In this document: positions 54,166 through 61,393 of the stretch, in pieces
Numbering within the stretch: position 1 is the first letter of the stretch
Layout: each line of letters begins with the position of its first letter
Assembly (NCBI GenBank): GCA_902793285.1
Contig: CADBCV010000006.1
Span: 17,934-81,933 of the forward strand
DNA: 64,000 nucleotides
Source of the DNA: Oscillospiraceae bacterium
GTDB lineage: Bacteria > Bacillota > Clostridia > Oscillospirales > Oscillospiraceae
Reading direction: 5' to 3'
Made by a program: the position numbers and the translations under genes
Notes under the pieces: model-generated
Seen by the model: the letters and a program-made list of their open reading frames with translations, nothing else
What the model was told of the DNA's origin: nothing
Database searches by the model: none

Positions 54166-54271
54166 ATCCCGTCTCCTTCCATTTTCTGCTTGAGAAGCCC
54201 ATGCCTTGTAGATATTTTATTATATCACGAGCGGGGCAGCGGAGCAAGCCAGCATAAAAACAAAACAGCGC

Positions 54272-54319
54272 TTGACAAGTGACCTTTCGTTCACTATAAT
54301 GAGTGAACGAAAGGTCACT
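54272..54319 (+). promoter_or_regulatory. Consensus promoter with perfect TetR palindrome
   Basis: TTGACA (54272-54277), 17 nt, TATAAT (54295-54300). Perfect 18-bp inverted arms AGTGACCTTTCGTTCACT (54278-54295) and complement (54302-54319) flank a 6-nt centre and cover the spacer and start site. Autorepression by the TetR product is expected. Confidence 0.88.
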
Positions 54320-54340
54320 AAACTGTTATGGGAGGTTCTT

Positions 54341-54937
54341 ATGTCGAGCGACACGAAAGAGCGGATCCTTGCCGCGACGCTGGAGATGTTTTCGCAATAC
54401 GGCTATGCAGGCACCAATATCCGGGAACTGAGCGCCTCACTCGGGCTTGTGAAGTCCGGGGTCTATAAGCACTATGAGAGCAAGGAGGCGATCTGGAACG
54501 CCCTGCTGGATCAGATGATCGCCTATTACGGGGAGCACTTCGGCTCGGCGGAGCACCTGCCGCCTGTGCCGGATTCCCTGGAGGGGCTGGTGCATATGAC
54601 GATGCAGATGGTGAATATCACCGTTCATGATGAGAAGATCATCATGACGCGCAAGGTCCTGACACTGGAGCAGTACCGGGATGAACGTGCGCGGGAACTT
54701 GCAACGAAACACTTCCTCACCGGCCTCACCGACATGTTCACTCATGTATTCACCGGCATGATGGACAAAGGCATGCTCCGGAAGGATGATCCAAGGATGC
54801 TGGCCTTTGCCTATACCGCGCCGATCGCGGCCCTCATCCATTTGTGTGACCGTGAGCCGGAGAAAACGGAGGAAGCGATCCGGCAGGTCGAGGCCTTCAG
54901 CCGCCACTTCATCAAAACATACGGAGCAACAGATTAA
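54341..54937 (+). CDS. TetR-family regulator, autoregulated
   Basis: A 198-residue repressor. The helix-turn-helix reads TLEMFSQYGYAGTNIRELSASLG with VYKHYESKEAIWNALL, a TetR/AcrR start. The rest is a helical ligand domain with MTMQMVNITVHDEK in its centre. The ATG at 54341 follows GGGAGG; the longer frame overlaps the operator and is rejected. It is followed by DUF3795 and a GNAT-hydrolase fusion on the same strand, possibly one transcript. Confidence 0.92.
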   Translation: MSSDTKERILAATLEMFSQYGYAGTNIRELSASLGLVKSGVYKHYESKEAIWNALLDQMIAYYGEHFGSAEHLPPVPDSLEGLVHMTMQMVNITVHDEKIIMTRKVLTLEQYRDERARELATKHFLTGLTDMFTHVFTGMMDKGMLRKDDPRMLAFAYTAPIAALIHLCDREPEKTEEAIRQVEAFSRHFIKTYGATD

Positions 54938-54953
54938 GGCAGGGGGATCAAAA

Positions 54954-55286
54954 ATGAAAAACTATATCGCCTATTGCGGACTGGACTGCGAGACCTGTGA
55001 AGCCCGGATGGCAACGATCCACGACGACAACGCGCTGCGGGAAAAGGTCGCGAGGCTCTGGTCGGACCTAAACGGCGTGGAGATCACGCCGGAGATGATC
55101 AACTGCGTCGGCTGCCGGATCGACGGGGATAAAACGCCCTACTGCGAATTGCTCTGTCCGATCCGCCAGTGCGCCCTGGGGAGAGGCGTGGAGACCTGCG
55201 GGGACTGCGCGGAGATGGAGAACTGCAAAAAGCTGGGCGCGATCACCGAACATAATGCCGACGCCCTGAAAAACCTGAAATCCTGA
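54954..55286 (+). CDS. DUF3795 cysteine-rich protein
   Basis: A 110-residue cytoplasmic protein with the DUF3795 pattern: YCGLDCETCEARMAT near the N terminus, CVGCRIDG in the middle, and CPIRQCALGRGVETCGDCAEMENCKK towards the end (positions 55156-55232). The ten or so Cys residues suggest metal or iron-sulfur binding; no activity is known. It lies 16 nt after the TetR gene and 20 nt before the GNAT fusion, so the three may form an operon. Confidence 0.9.
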   Translation: MKNYIAYCGLDCETCEARMATIHDDNALREKVARLWSDLNGVEITPEMINCVGCRIDGDKTPYCELLCPIRQCALGRGVETCGDCAEMENCKKLGAITEHNADALKNLKS

Positions 55287-55306
55287 CAGAGAAGCGGATG
55301 TAAAAC

Positions 55307-56380
55307 ATGATAGAAACAAAACGCCTGAGAATCTACCCCGCATCCTGGAAGCAGATGGAGACCATGATTGCTTCCGAGCAGGACGAAGAACTCAGAAAGG
55401 CTTACGCGCAGATGCTGGACGGCTGCCTGCGGCATCCCGCGCAATGGGAATGGTATGCCATGTGGATGATTGAACTGCGGGATGAAACCCATATCGGGGA
55501 CCTGTGCTTCAAGGGCCTTTGCGCAGACGGAATGACGGAGATCGGCTATGGGATCCTGGAAGACTATCAAGGCCGGGGCTACGCGGCCGAGGCGGTCGAC
55601 GCGGCCGTGGCCTGGGCGCTGCGGCAGCCCGCCGTGACGCGCGTGGAGGCGGAGACGGAGCCTGATAACCGCGCCTCCCAACGTGTCCTTGAAAAATGCG
55701 GCTTTCTTCCCACCGGCACTTCCGGAGAAGAGGGGCCGCGCTTTTGCAGGCGTCGTTTTGACGGTATGAAGGACGCGGTATTCTACATCCACGGCAAAGG
55801 CGGCAGCGCGGCGGAATGCGCGCATTACAGGCCGCTCTTTCCCGCGCGCGAGGTATTGGGGCTGGACTATCAGACCTTTACCCCCTGGGAAACCGGGGCG
55901 GAAATTCACGCGGCGGTGGAAGGGCTGAAAGCGGAGTACAGGAGCGTTACCCTGATTGCCAACAGCATCGGCGCATTCTTCAGCATGAACGCCGGGATCG
56001 ACGGCCTGATCGGCAAGGCTTATTTCATCTCTCCCGTTGTCGATATGGAGAGGCTGATCTGTGGCATGATGGCATGGGCCAATGTCACAGAGGCGGAGCT
56101 TCAATCGAGGGGCATCGTCCAAACGGCCTTTGGGGAGGAACTGTCCTGGGACTGGCTCCGCTATGTGCGGGCGCACCCCATCGGCTGGACGGCGCCGACG
56201 AGTATCCTCTATGGAAGCCGTGACAATCTGACGTCGCTTGAAACCATCCGCGCCTTTGCGGAGAAGCACAATGCTTCACTCACCGTCATGGAAGGCGGCG
56301 AGCACTGGTTCCACACAGAGGAACAGATGCGCTTTCTGGACGAATGGATACGGAGAGAAGCAGCAGACGGTCGAGAATGA
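55307..56380 (+). CDS. GNAT acetyltransferase fused to alpha/beta hydrolase
   Basis: A 357-residue two-domain protein. Residues 1-152 form a RimJ/RimL-type GNAT domain with IGYGILEDYQGRGYAAEAVDA (acetyl-CoA loop). Residues 154-350 form an alpha/beta hydrolase starting MKDAVFYIHGKGGSAAE, with nucleophile Ser in LIANSIGAFFS, Asp in GSRDNLT and His in GGEHWFH. The second domain begins with its own Met, and stand-alone versions of it exist, so this may be a recent fusion by stop-codon loss. The reading frame is intact. Substrates unknown. Confidence 0.85.
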   Translation: MIETKRLRIYPASWKQMETMIASEQDEELRKAYAQMLDGCLRHPAQWEWYAMWMIELRDETHIGDLCFKGLCADGMTEIGYGILEDYQGRGYAAEAVDAAVAWALRQPAVTRVEAETEPDNRASQRVLEKCGFLPTGTSGEEGPRFCRRRFDGMKDAVFYIHGKGGSAAECAHYRPLFPAREVLGLDYQTFTPWETGAEIHAAVEGLKAEYRSVTLIANSIGAFFSMNAGIDGLIGKAYFISPVVDMERLICGMMAWANVTEAELQSRGIVQTAFGEELSWDWLRYVRAHPIGWTAPTSILYGSRDNLTSLETIRAFAEKHNASLTVMEGGEHWFHTEEQMRFLDEWIRREAADGRE

Positions 56381-56408
56381 AGGAAAGCGTGACGGCGCGC
56401 CCCTTTGC

Positions 56409-56698
56409 TCAGAGCCTTGTTCCCGCATGGCGCAGCAGCACCTCCTTTTTGCGGATATGGGCATAGAACACAAAGCAGGCGATGATCTGGGCAACCGTAG
56501 CGCAGGGGACGCCGAGGCCGATATAAAACAGCCGCCCCGTCGCCCGGCTCATCCACCAGGCCACCGGAATGCGGATCAGGAAGGCCGCCGCGATGCCCTG
56601 CACCATGACGAAGCCCGTCTCGCCGAGACCGTTGAAAACGCCAGCAGCGGCCCCAGGATCGGGCCTTTTGTAAAATCCTTGATCTGTTCCTGTTCCAC
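56409..56698 (-). pseudogene. MATE efflux pump remnant with large internal deletion
   Basis: A GTG with SD GGAGG opens EQEQIKDFTKGPILGPLLA, the normal MATE N terminus. The sequence then jumps, in another frame, to VFNGLGETGFVMVQGI ... VAWWMSRATGRLFYIGLGVPC, the last quarter of a MATE protein, ending at 56409. A full MATE gene is about 1.35 kb; roughly 1 kb is missing and the junction shifts the frame. No function is expected. Confidence 0.82.
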
Positions 56699-56706
56699 GA
56701 TTTCCT

Positions 56707-56760
56707 CCAAAAAAGCCGGATAAGCAAGCAGACGTCTCAGCCCGCTCTCTTATCCGGCTT
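56707..56760 (-). terminator. Terminator/attenuator hairpin ahead of the MATE remnant
   Basis: AAGCCGGATAAG (56760-56749, minus strand) pairs with CTTATCCGGCTT (56724-56713) and is followed by TTTTTT directly before the SD. A tiny frame starting MRSRIRERAE overlaps the first arm, so a leader-peptide attenuator is possible. Confidence 0.6.
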
Positions 56761-56894
56761 CTCATTTCTCACGAATGATTTGCCCTCCGAGGCGTCCGCA
56801 GTTTATCAGATTTTGCGGGAATTGTCAAGAAACGGAAGCCTGATGGATACAGAAAAAAGGTGGATAATAACGCTCTTCTAAAAAAGCAGCGTTT

Positions 56895-56928
56895 TGTGAT
56901 GCTTCTGTGACTGTTGAAATGCTATACT
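56895..56928 (+). promoter_or_regulatory. TGTGACA-type direct-repeat promoter, copy 4 (orphan)
   Basis: TGTGATG (56895-56901), CTTC, TGTGACT (56906-56912), 10 nt, -10 TATACT (56923-56928). The spacing is identical to copies 1-3. Downstream there is an SD (AAAGGAG 57002-57008) but no start codon or frame before the terminator at 57021. Confidence 0.7.
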
Positions 56929-57020
56929 GAGCCCGTACTTGAGAGAGAAAAACTCCGGTACCGAAACAGAACAATCACCGACATAAAATACAAAGAACAG
57001 TAAAGGAGAAAATAAAAACG

Positions 57021-57064
57021 AACAGGCATGTCGCCCGAAGAATACGGATGACATGCCTGTTTTT
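57021..57064. terminator. Bidirectional terminator
   Basis: AACAGGCATGTC pairs with GACATGCCTGTT; TTTT follows on the plus strand and CGTTTTTATTTT on the minus strand. It ends both the orphan transcript and the small minus-strand gene. Confidence 0.88.
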
Positions 57065-57228
57065 CAAGAATCAGGATTCTCTCCAAATCCTATATACTGT
57101 TCTTCTTCCCATTGCAGGGCAGCAATCAGAATACGCCGAGCTGTCTGATATTCGCCCTTTGCTGTGGCTTCGAGCGCATCCGTGATAGCGTTGAACAGAT
57201 GAAAGTACATTTCCTTATACGGCGGCAT
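57064..57228 (-). CDS. Small conserved-looking helical protein (54 aa)
   Basis: Encodes 54 residues: MPPYKEMYFHLFNAITDALE, then ATAKGEYQTARRILIAALQW and EEEQYIGFGENPDS. The SD AGGAGGG lies seven nt before the ATG, and the stop abuts a terminator. It is predicted to be two helices with a tetratricopeptide-like feel. Similar short proteins occur singly in many Clostridia, often near mobile elements. Function unknown. Codon use is AT-richer than the flanking genes, as is the neighbouring HTH gene. Confidence 0.8.
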   Translation of the reverse strand: MPPYKEMYFHLFNAITDALEATAKGEYQTARRILIAALQWEEEQYIGFGENPDS

Positions 57229-57331
57229 AGGCGTCCCTCCTGATTACAGAATGATCCTCAGCGATTATAGTCTCTTTAACGATCATAGTCAAGTTCGCAC
57301 CTGCATATTACTATCTGTGCAGGTGATCGAA

Positions 57332-57550
57332 GTGATATCTTATGAACCGTTTTGGAGCAGACTGAAGGCTTCTGAAGAATCGACATATACACTGATTCAT
57401 AAACATCATATTTCCAGCTCAACGATTGATAAATTGAGAAAAAACAAGCCGCTGAATACGACAACAATCAACGATCTTTGCAGGATTCTGAACTGCCCGG
57501 TTGAGTGCATCATGCGGTACAGCCCTTCCGACGAAGATCAGATTCTTTAA
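57332..57550 (+). CDS. Small Cro/C1-type HTH regulator
   Basis: About 72 residues: ISYEPFWSRLKASEESTYTL, then a helix-turn-helix (ISSSTIDKLRKNKPLNTTTINDLCRILNC) of the HTH_26 type common on integrative elements. The start is taken as GTG at 57332 with AGGTGA at 57321-57326; an ATG at 57251 gives a longer form without SD. The inverted repeat CACCTGCA / TGCAGGTG (57298-57325) covers the SD and may be an operator or an mRNA hairpin. It sits beside an integrase remnant. Confidence 0.75.
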   Translation: MISYEPFWSRLKASEESTYTLIHKHHISSSTIDKLRKNKPLNTTTINDLCRILNCPVECIMRYSPSDEDQIL

Positions 57551-57794
57551 ACAACCGGCGGAACAAGTATTTAAAGAAGTTTCTGACTATGCAGGGCATA
57601 ACAACATCTCCATGACGGCGGACACATACGGGAATCTCCCTTCGATGAATTCAAAGCGCCTGGCGGCAACAATGGGAAGCATTTTTAGTTTCTCATCGAT
57701 AACTGACAGCAATTTGTCAGCAGTCAATATGACAGGCTTTTCCAATCCCACTCAAAAGTGTACAATTCAAAAGAAAAAGCCCCGAAACCGTTAA
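57551..57794 (+). pseudogene. C-terminal fragment of a tyrosine recombinase (integrase)
   Basis: The plus-strand frame reads FKEVSDYAGHNNISMTADTY followed by GNLPS, the box II GHxxxxxT...Y of phage/ICE integrases with the Tyr nucleophile. The rest of the enzyme is absent. The fragment ends 18 nt from the 3' end of a tRNA-Gln gene, the usual target of such integrases, and is a scar of a lost integrative element. Confidence 0.78.
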
Positions 57795-57811
57795 GCTTCG
57801 AGGCTCATAAG

Positions 57812-57885
57812 TGGCAGCGGGAGAAGGATTCGAACCCTCACATACGGAGTCAGAGTCCGCTGTGCTACCTTTACACAATCCCGCT
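57812..57885 (-). tRNA. tRNA-Gln (anticodon CTG)
   Basis: A complete cloverleaf: acceptor AGCGGGA / TCCCGCT, D arm GTGT...GCAC, anticodon stem GCGGA / TCCGT with loop CTCTGAC, T arm GAGGG-TTCGAAT-CCTTC, discriminator G and encoded CCA. The 3' end faces the integrase remnant. Confidence 0.95.
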
Positions 57886-57922
57886 AAACGCAAAGCTATT
57901 ATACATGCTTTTTCCGCTCCGT

Positions 57923-59056
57923 TCAGACAGCGTGGGCGCGGGCGTCTGCGCCGTAGTACGCCACCAGAAGATCCACGCAGGCCCCGTAGCTTCTCATGCC
58001 GAGCGTCTGCTCATAGCTCTGCAGAAAGCCCTCATACACCGTGTCGGCCACGGTCTGGACGGGTGTCTCAAAGCGGGCCCAGTAGTCATGGCTTGCCCGC
58101 AGGTCGGCCTTGGCCTCGTCAGCAAGCCCCTCATAAATCATCTGCTGCGCCGCGGGATCGGTCTCGCCCAGAGCATTGGAGAGGTGAACATAGGCCAGCA
58201 GCGCCGCGGAGTAGCAGAAATCCGCATCCCCGTTCTCGAGGGAAGCCAGCACTGCGACGAAGTTTGCCTCCTGCTCCTTGGCGACGCCCCGCTGGTGGGA
58301 CAGCTCATGCGCCACCGTGGCGGCGAAGAGCGCCTCGGGAAAATCCAGGTTGACGTTTGCCTCGCCAGTGAAGGGGCAGAAAAAGCCCGTGAAGTCGATG
58401 GCGCTCATGAAGCGGGAAAAAAACATGCCCTTCACCGGCACCTCCGGCCCGGCAAGACAGGGGAAGCGCCGCTCGACATTCCGAAACAGTGCCTGCGAGC
58501 GGGAGAGCACCGCCTGCCTGTCTGTGCGGCAGAGCCCCGAGGCATCCCGGGGCACCAGGCCGCTCCAGGCGTTGACCCGGTCGGCAAAGTAGAGCGTCAC
58601 AAGCTCCAGCTCCTCCGCCGAGACCGCGCCCACGGAGAGCCCGCTGCGCGCAAGAAAATCGTCCCCATAGTAATACACGCCCCACAGAAGACAGAAGAGC
58701 GCGTACACATCCAGCGCCAGCGCGACAAGCCGCACCGCGAGCCGCCCGAGCCGTGTACCCCGCCCGGGCAGACTGAGCCTTGAGAGCTCGAAGATTATGT
58801 AAACCAATACCGCGCCGATCACGAATGCGTACAGCCATTCGGCCAGAGAGAAGGGGAGCGCCGCCGTGAGCTGGGCGAGACGGTGGTGCAGGGGCCGGAC
58901 AATGCGCAGAGAGAGACGCTGCATCAGCCCCGGCCGGTGCCGCAGGGCGAGGAAGAGCGCGATAAATCCCGCCCCCAGAAGCGCAAGCACGTGGGCGAGA
59001 GGGCAGAGCGCAAAGATGGCGGCAGGGCCGCGTTTTTTGACGGCGCGTGTTTCCAT
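57923..59056 (-). CDS. DUF3810 membrane protein with HEXXH metalloprotease motif
   Basis: A 377-residue protein with three N-terminal membrane helices (about 10-35, 65-90, 105-130) and a soluble C-terminal domain bearing VAHELSHQRG near residue 247 and, further on, KEQEANF with the probable third zinc ligand Glu. This is the DUF3810 family, a putative zinc protease. The ATG at 59056 starts METRAVKKRG. There is no SD; the -10 TACAAT (59068-59063) lies only six nt before the ATG, so the message may be leaderless. Confidence 0.87.
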   Translation of the reverse strand: METRAVKKRGPAAIFALCPLAHVLALLGAGFIALFLALRHRPGLMQRLSLRIVRPLHHRLAQLTAALPFSLAEWLYAFVIGAVLVYIIFELSRLSLPGRGTRLGRLAVRLVALALDVYALFCLLWGVYYYGDDFLARSGLSVGAVSAEELELVTLYFADRVNAWSGLVPRDASGLCRTDRQAVLSRSQALFRNVERRFPCLAGPEVPVKGMFFSRFMSAIDFTGFFCPFTGEANVNLDFPEALFAATVAHELSHQRGVAKEQEANFVAVLASLENGDADFCYSAALLAYVHLSNALGETDPAAQQMIYEGLADEAKADLRASHDYWARFETPVQTVADTVYEGFLQSYEQTLGMRSYGACVDLLVAYYGADARAHAV

Positions 59057-59062
59057 GGACCC

Positions 59063-59091
59063 ATTGTAGCAAAGCCGCGCGAAACTTGCAA
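59063..59091 (-). promoter_or_regulatory. Promoter placing transcript start at the DUF3810 ATG
   Basis: On the minus strand: TTGCAA (59091-59086), 17 nt, TACAAT (59068-59063). Transcription should begin about 7 nt after the -10, at or next to the ATG at 59056. Confidence 0.6.
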
Positions 59092-59240
59092 TGGATATAC
59101 AAGGAAGGCCGTGCGCCGCGGAGACAGGATTTGGATACTTTCGACAGGAAACGGGGCTGCGCCTCCCGCCATTTTTTAGTGGCCTTTTGCCCCGGAACAT
59201 GCTATACTGAGGAAAACCGAACGACAAGGAGCTGAGGACA

Positions 59241-60479
59241 ATGGCTGTATTTCAGGCGGCGGAGCTGCTGATCCCCCGGGAGGAGCTTTTGGAGGACTGG
59301 GCGGTGATCGCCTGTGATCAGTTCACCTCCCAGCCCGAATATTGGCAGGCGGTGCGTGCCCGGGTTGGGGAGAAGCCATCCGCTTACCATCTCGTCTTTC
59401 CCGAGGCGGAGCTTGGAAAAGACGAGGGCGCGCGCATCGCCTCCATCAACGCCCACATGCGGGAATATCTTGCGGGGGACGTGTTCCGCGCTTACCCGGA
59501 CGCCTATGTCTACGTAGAGCGGGCGCTGCTGGACGGCTCCGTGCGCCGGGGTGTGGTCGGCGTCATCGACCTGGAGTGCTATGACTATCACAGCCAGAGC
59601 GAGACCCCGGTGCGCGCCACCGAGCAGACAGTCACAAGCCGCATCCCCCCGCGCGTGAAGATCCGCAGCGGCGCGCCCCTGGAGGCGAGCCATGCGCTGC
59701 TTCTGATGGACGACAAGACCGGAAACGTGCTCGACACGCTTGAGACCCGGCGGGAGGAGCTGCCCCTGCTCTACGCCTTTGATCTCATGCAGGGCGGCGG
59801 GCATATCGAGGGCCGCCTTGTCATGGGCGCTGCCGCCGCGGCGCTGGAGGATGCGCTGCGGGGCTATGAGGCGGAAACCGCGGCGCGCTTTGCAAACACC
59901 GGGAAGGCCCCGCTCCTCTACGCCGTGGGCGACGGGAACCACTCTCTCGCCACGGCGAAGACCTGTTGGGAGACCCTTAAGGAACAGGACCCCGCGCTCA
60001 CGGGGACAGAGCACCCCGCGCGCTACGCCATGGTGGAGCTGCAGAATATCCGGGATGAGGCCCAGCGCTTTGAGCCGATCCACCGCCTGCTGACCGGCGT
60101 GGAGGTGGCGGATCTCCTGCGGGAGGCGGAGGCGGTCTCCGCCCCCGGCGGCCACGCCATCGACTGGGCGGCGGAGGAGCGGCAGGGGACCGTTTTTCTG
60201 GACCCGGAGCTCGGGGCGCTCCCCGTGGCGGCCCTGCAGCGCTTTCTCGACCGCTATCTGAGATCGCACAGCGCGCACATCGACTATATCCACGGCGCGG
60301 AGACGGCGATGCAGCTTGCCAAAGGCTTTGAGGCCATGTGTTTCCTGCTGCCGGACTTTCCGAAGGAGTCGCTCTTCCACGGGATCGTGCTGGACGGCGT
60401 GCTCCCGCGCAAGACCTTCTCCATGGGCCACGCGCAGGAGAAGCGCTATTATCTCGAGTGCCGCCGCATCACGGAATAA
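59241..60479 (+). CDS. DUF1015-family protein
   Basis: A 412-residue soluble protein matching the DUF1015 family: ACDQFTSQPEYW near the N terminus, ATEQTVTSRIPPRVKIRSGAP in the middle, AVGDGNHSLATAKTCWE near residue 232, and a conserved C-terminal FLLPDFPKESLFHGIV. GDGNHS is the family hallmark and its His may be catalytic, but no activity is established. SD AAGGAG fixes the ATG. It is monocistronic with a strong terminator. Confidence 0.9.
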   Translation: MAVFQAAELLIPREELLEDWAVIACDQFTSQPEYWQAVRARVGEKPSAYHLVFPEAELGKDEGARIASINAHMREYLAGDVFRAYPDAYVYVERALLDGSVRRGVVGVIDLECYDYHSQSETPVRATEQTVTSRIPPRVKIRSGAPLEASHALLLMDDKTGNVLDTLETRREELPLLYAFDLMQGGGHIEGRLVMGAAAAALEDALRGYEAETAARFANTGKAPLLYAVGDGNHSLATAKTCWETLKEQDPALTGTEHPARYAMVELQNIRDEAQRFEPIHRLLTGVEVADLLREAEAVSAPGGHAIDWAAEERQGTVFLDPELGALPVAALQRFLDRYLRSHSAHIDYIHGAETAMQLAKGFEAMCFLLPDFPKESLFHGIVLDGVLPRKTFSMGHAQEKRYYLECRRITE

Positions 60480-60483
60480 TATG

Positions 60484-60512
60484 AAACCCGGACGACGAGG
60501 TCGTCCGGGTTT
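60484..60512 (+). terminator. Intrinsic terminator after the DUF1015 gene
   Basis: AAACCCGGACGAC pairs perfectly with GTCGTCCGGGTTT across a 3-nt loop. Confidence 0.85.
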
Positions 60513-60528
60513 CGCTGTATAGGGCCTG

Positions 60529-61386
60529 TCAGCCCTCGCGCACCACGTATTCGTTCACGTAGTTGACGCCCGCGATGGTCTTGCCGTATAGGGCCAGAAA
60601 CTCCTCCAGGCAGAGGTCGTTTTCCATGATGTAGGCGGCGGCCTCCTTGCCGACGTAGCGGTAATGCCCGGGGTAGCAGGCCATGCCGTAGACCTCGCTC
60701 TTGTTCTCGGGATAGCGCACGATGAAGCCGTATTCGGCACAGTGCTCGTCCATCCACTGGCAGACCGGCGTGCCGGCCACCGTCTCATCGTGGATGTTGG
60801 AGTAGTTCACATCCGCCCAGTAGTACGACTCGTCCGTGATGTCAAAGGCGAGCCCGGTGGAGTGCTCGCTGCAGCCGGCGGCGAAGACATGCTTGGCCGC
60901 CTCATAGGACGCGCCGGGGAGAAAGTGGCAGTACTCTGTGTCGTACTCGCCGTACTGGTGCATGGCGTTTTCATACCAGAAGACGGTATATTCCCAGTTG
61001 CGGTAGGCCGAGCAGAGATAGACCTCAAAGCCCTGGTCGCGCGCCGCCTGGAGAAATTCGGCGGTGGCGGGGGTGCAGCGCTCATCCATATACTGCCCGT
61101 CCACTGTCCCCACATGGGGGTGGTAGCGGCCGACGCCGAGATGGGGCCCGGCATAGAGAAATTCCCAACTGTTGATGTCAATGTCCGGCAGGGGCGGCAG
61201 CTCGATGGGGGCGGGCTTTTCAGACTCCGGCGCCGCGGTCTCCTCCGCGATGGCCGCCTCTTCCGCAGGGGAAGCCTCCGCGCTGCCCGCCACGGGCAGG
61301 GCCGCGATGGGAAGCCGCGCGCAGCCGGGAAGGGATATGAGCAACAGAAGCGCCGCCAGGACCGAAAGAATCCGTTTACTCTTCAT
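60529..61386 (-). CDS. VanY-like M15B lipoprotein with altered active site
   Basis: A 285-residue lipoprotein (lipobox LPGC near residue 22). The M15B fold is present with CSAYRNWEYTVFWY, SEHSTGLAFDIT (His and Asp zinc ligands) and CYPGHYRYVG. In active VanY/LdcB enzymes the last motif is EPWHF; here Glu is Tyr and Trp is Gly, so the zinc ligand His stays but the catalytic Glu base is gone. It is seven nt downstream of an intact paralogue with which it shares the C-terminal run LCLEEFLALYGK. Probably inactive on D-Ala-D-Ala, perhaps a binding protein or a changed specificity. Confidence 0.88.
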   Translation of the reverse strand: MKSKRILSVLAALLLLISLPGCARLPIAALPVAGSAEASPAEEAAIAEETAAPESEKPAPIELPPLPDIDINSWEFLYAGPHLGVGRYHPHVGTVDGQYMDERCTPATAEFLQAARDQGFEVYLCSAYRNWEYTVFWYENAMHQYGEYDTEYCHFLPGASYEAAKHVFAAGCSEHSTGLAFDITDESYYWADVNYSNIHDETVAGTPVCQWMDEHCAEYGFIVRYPENKSEVYGMACYPGHYRYVGKEAAAYIMENDLCLEEFLALYGKTIAGVNYVNEYVVREG

Positions 61387-61393
61387 GGCCGCT

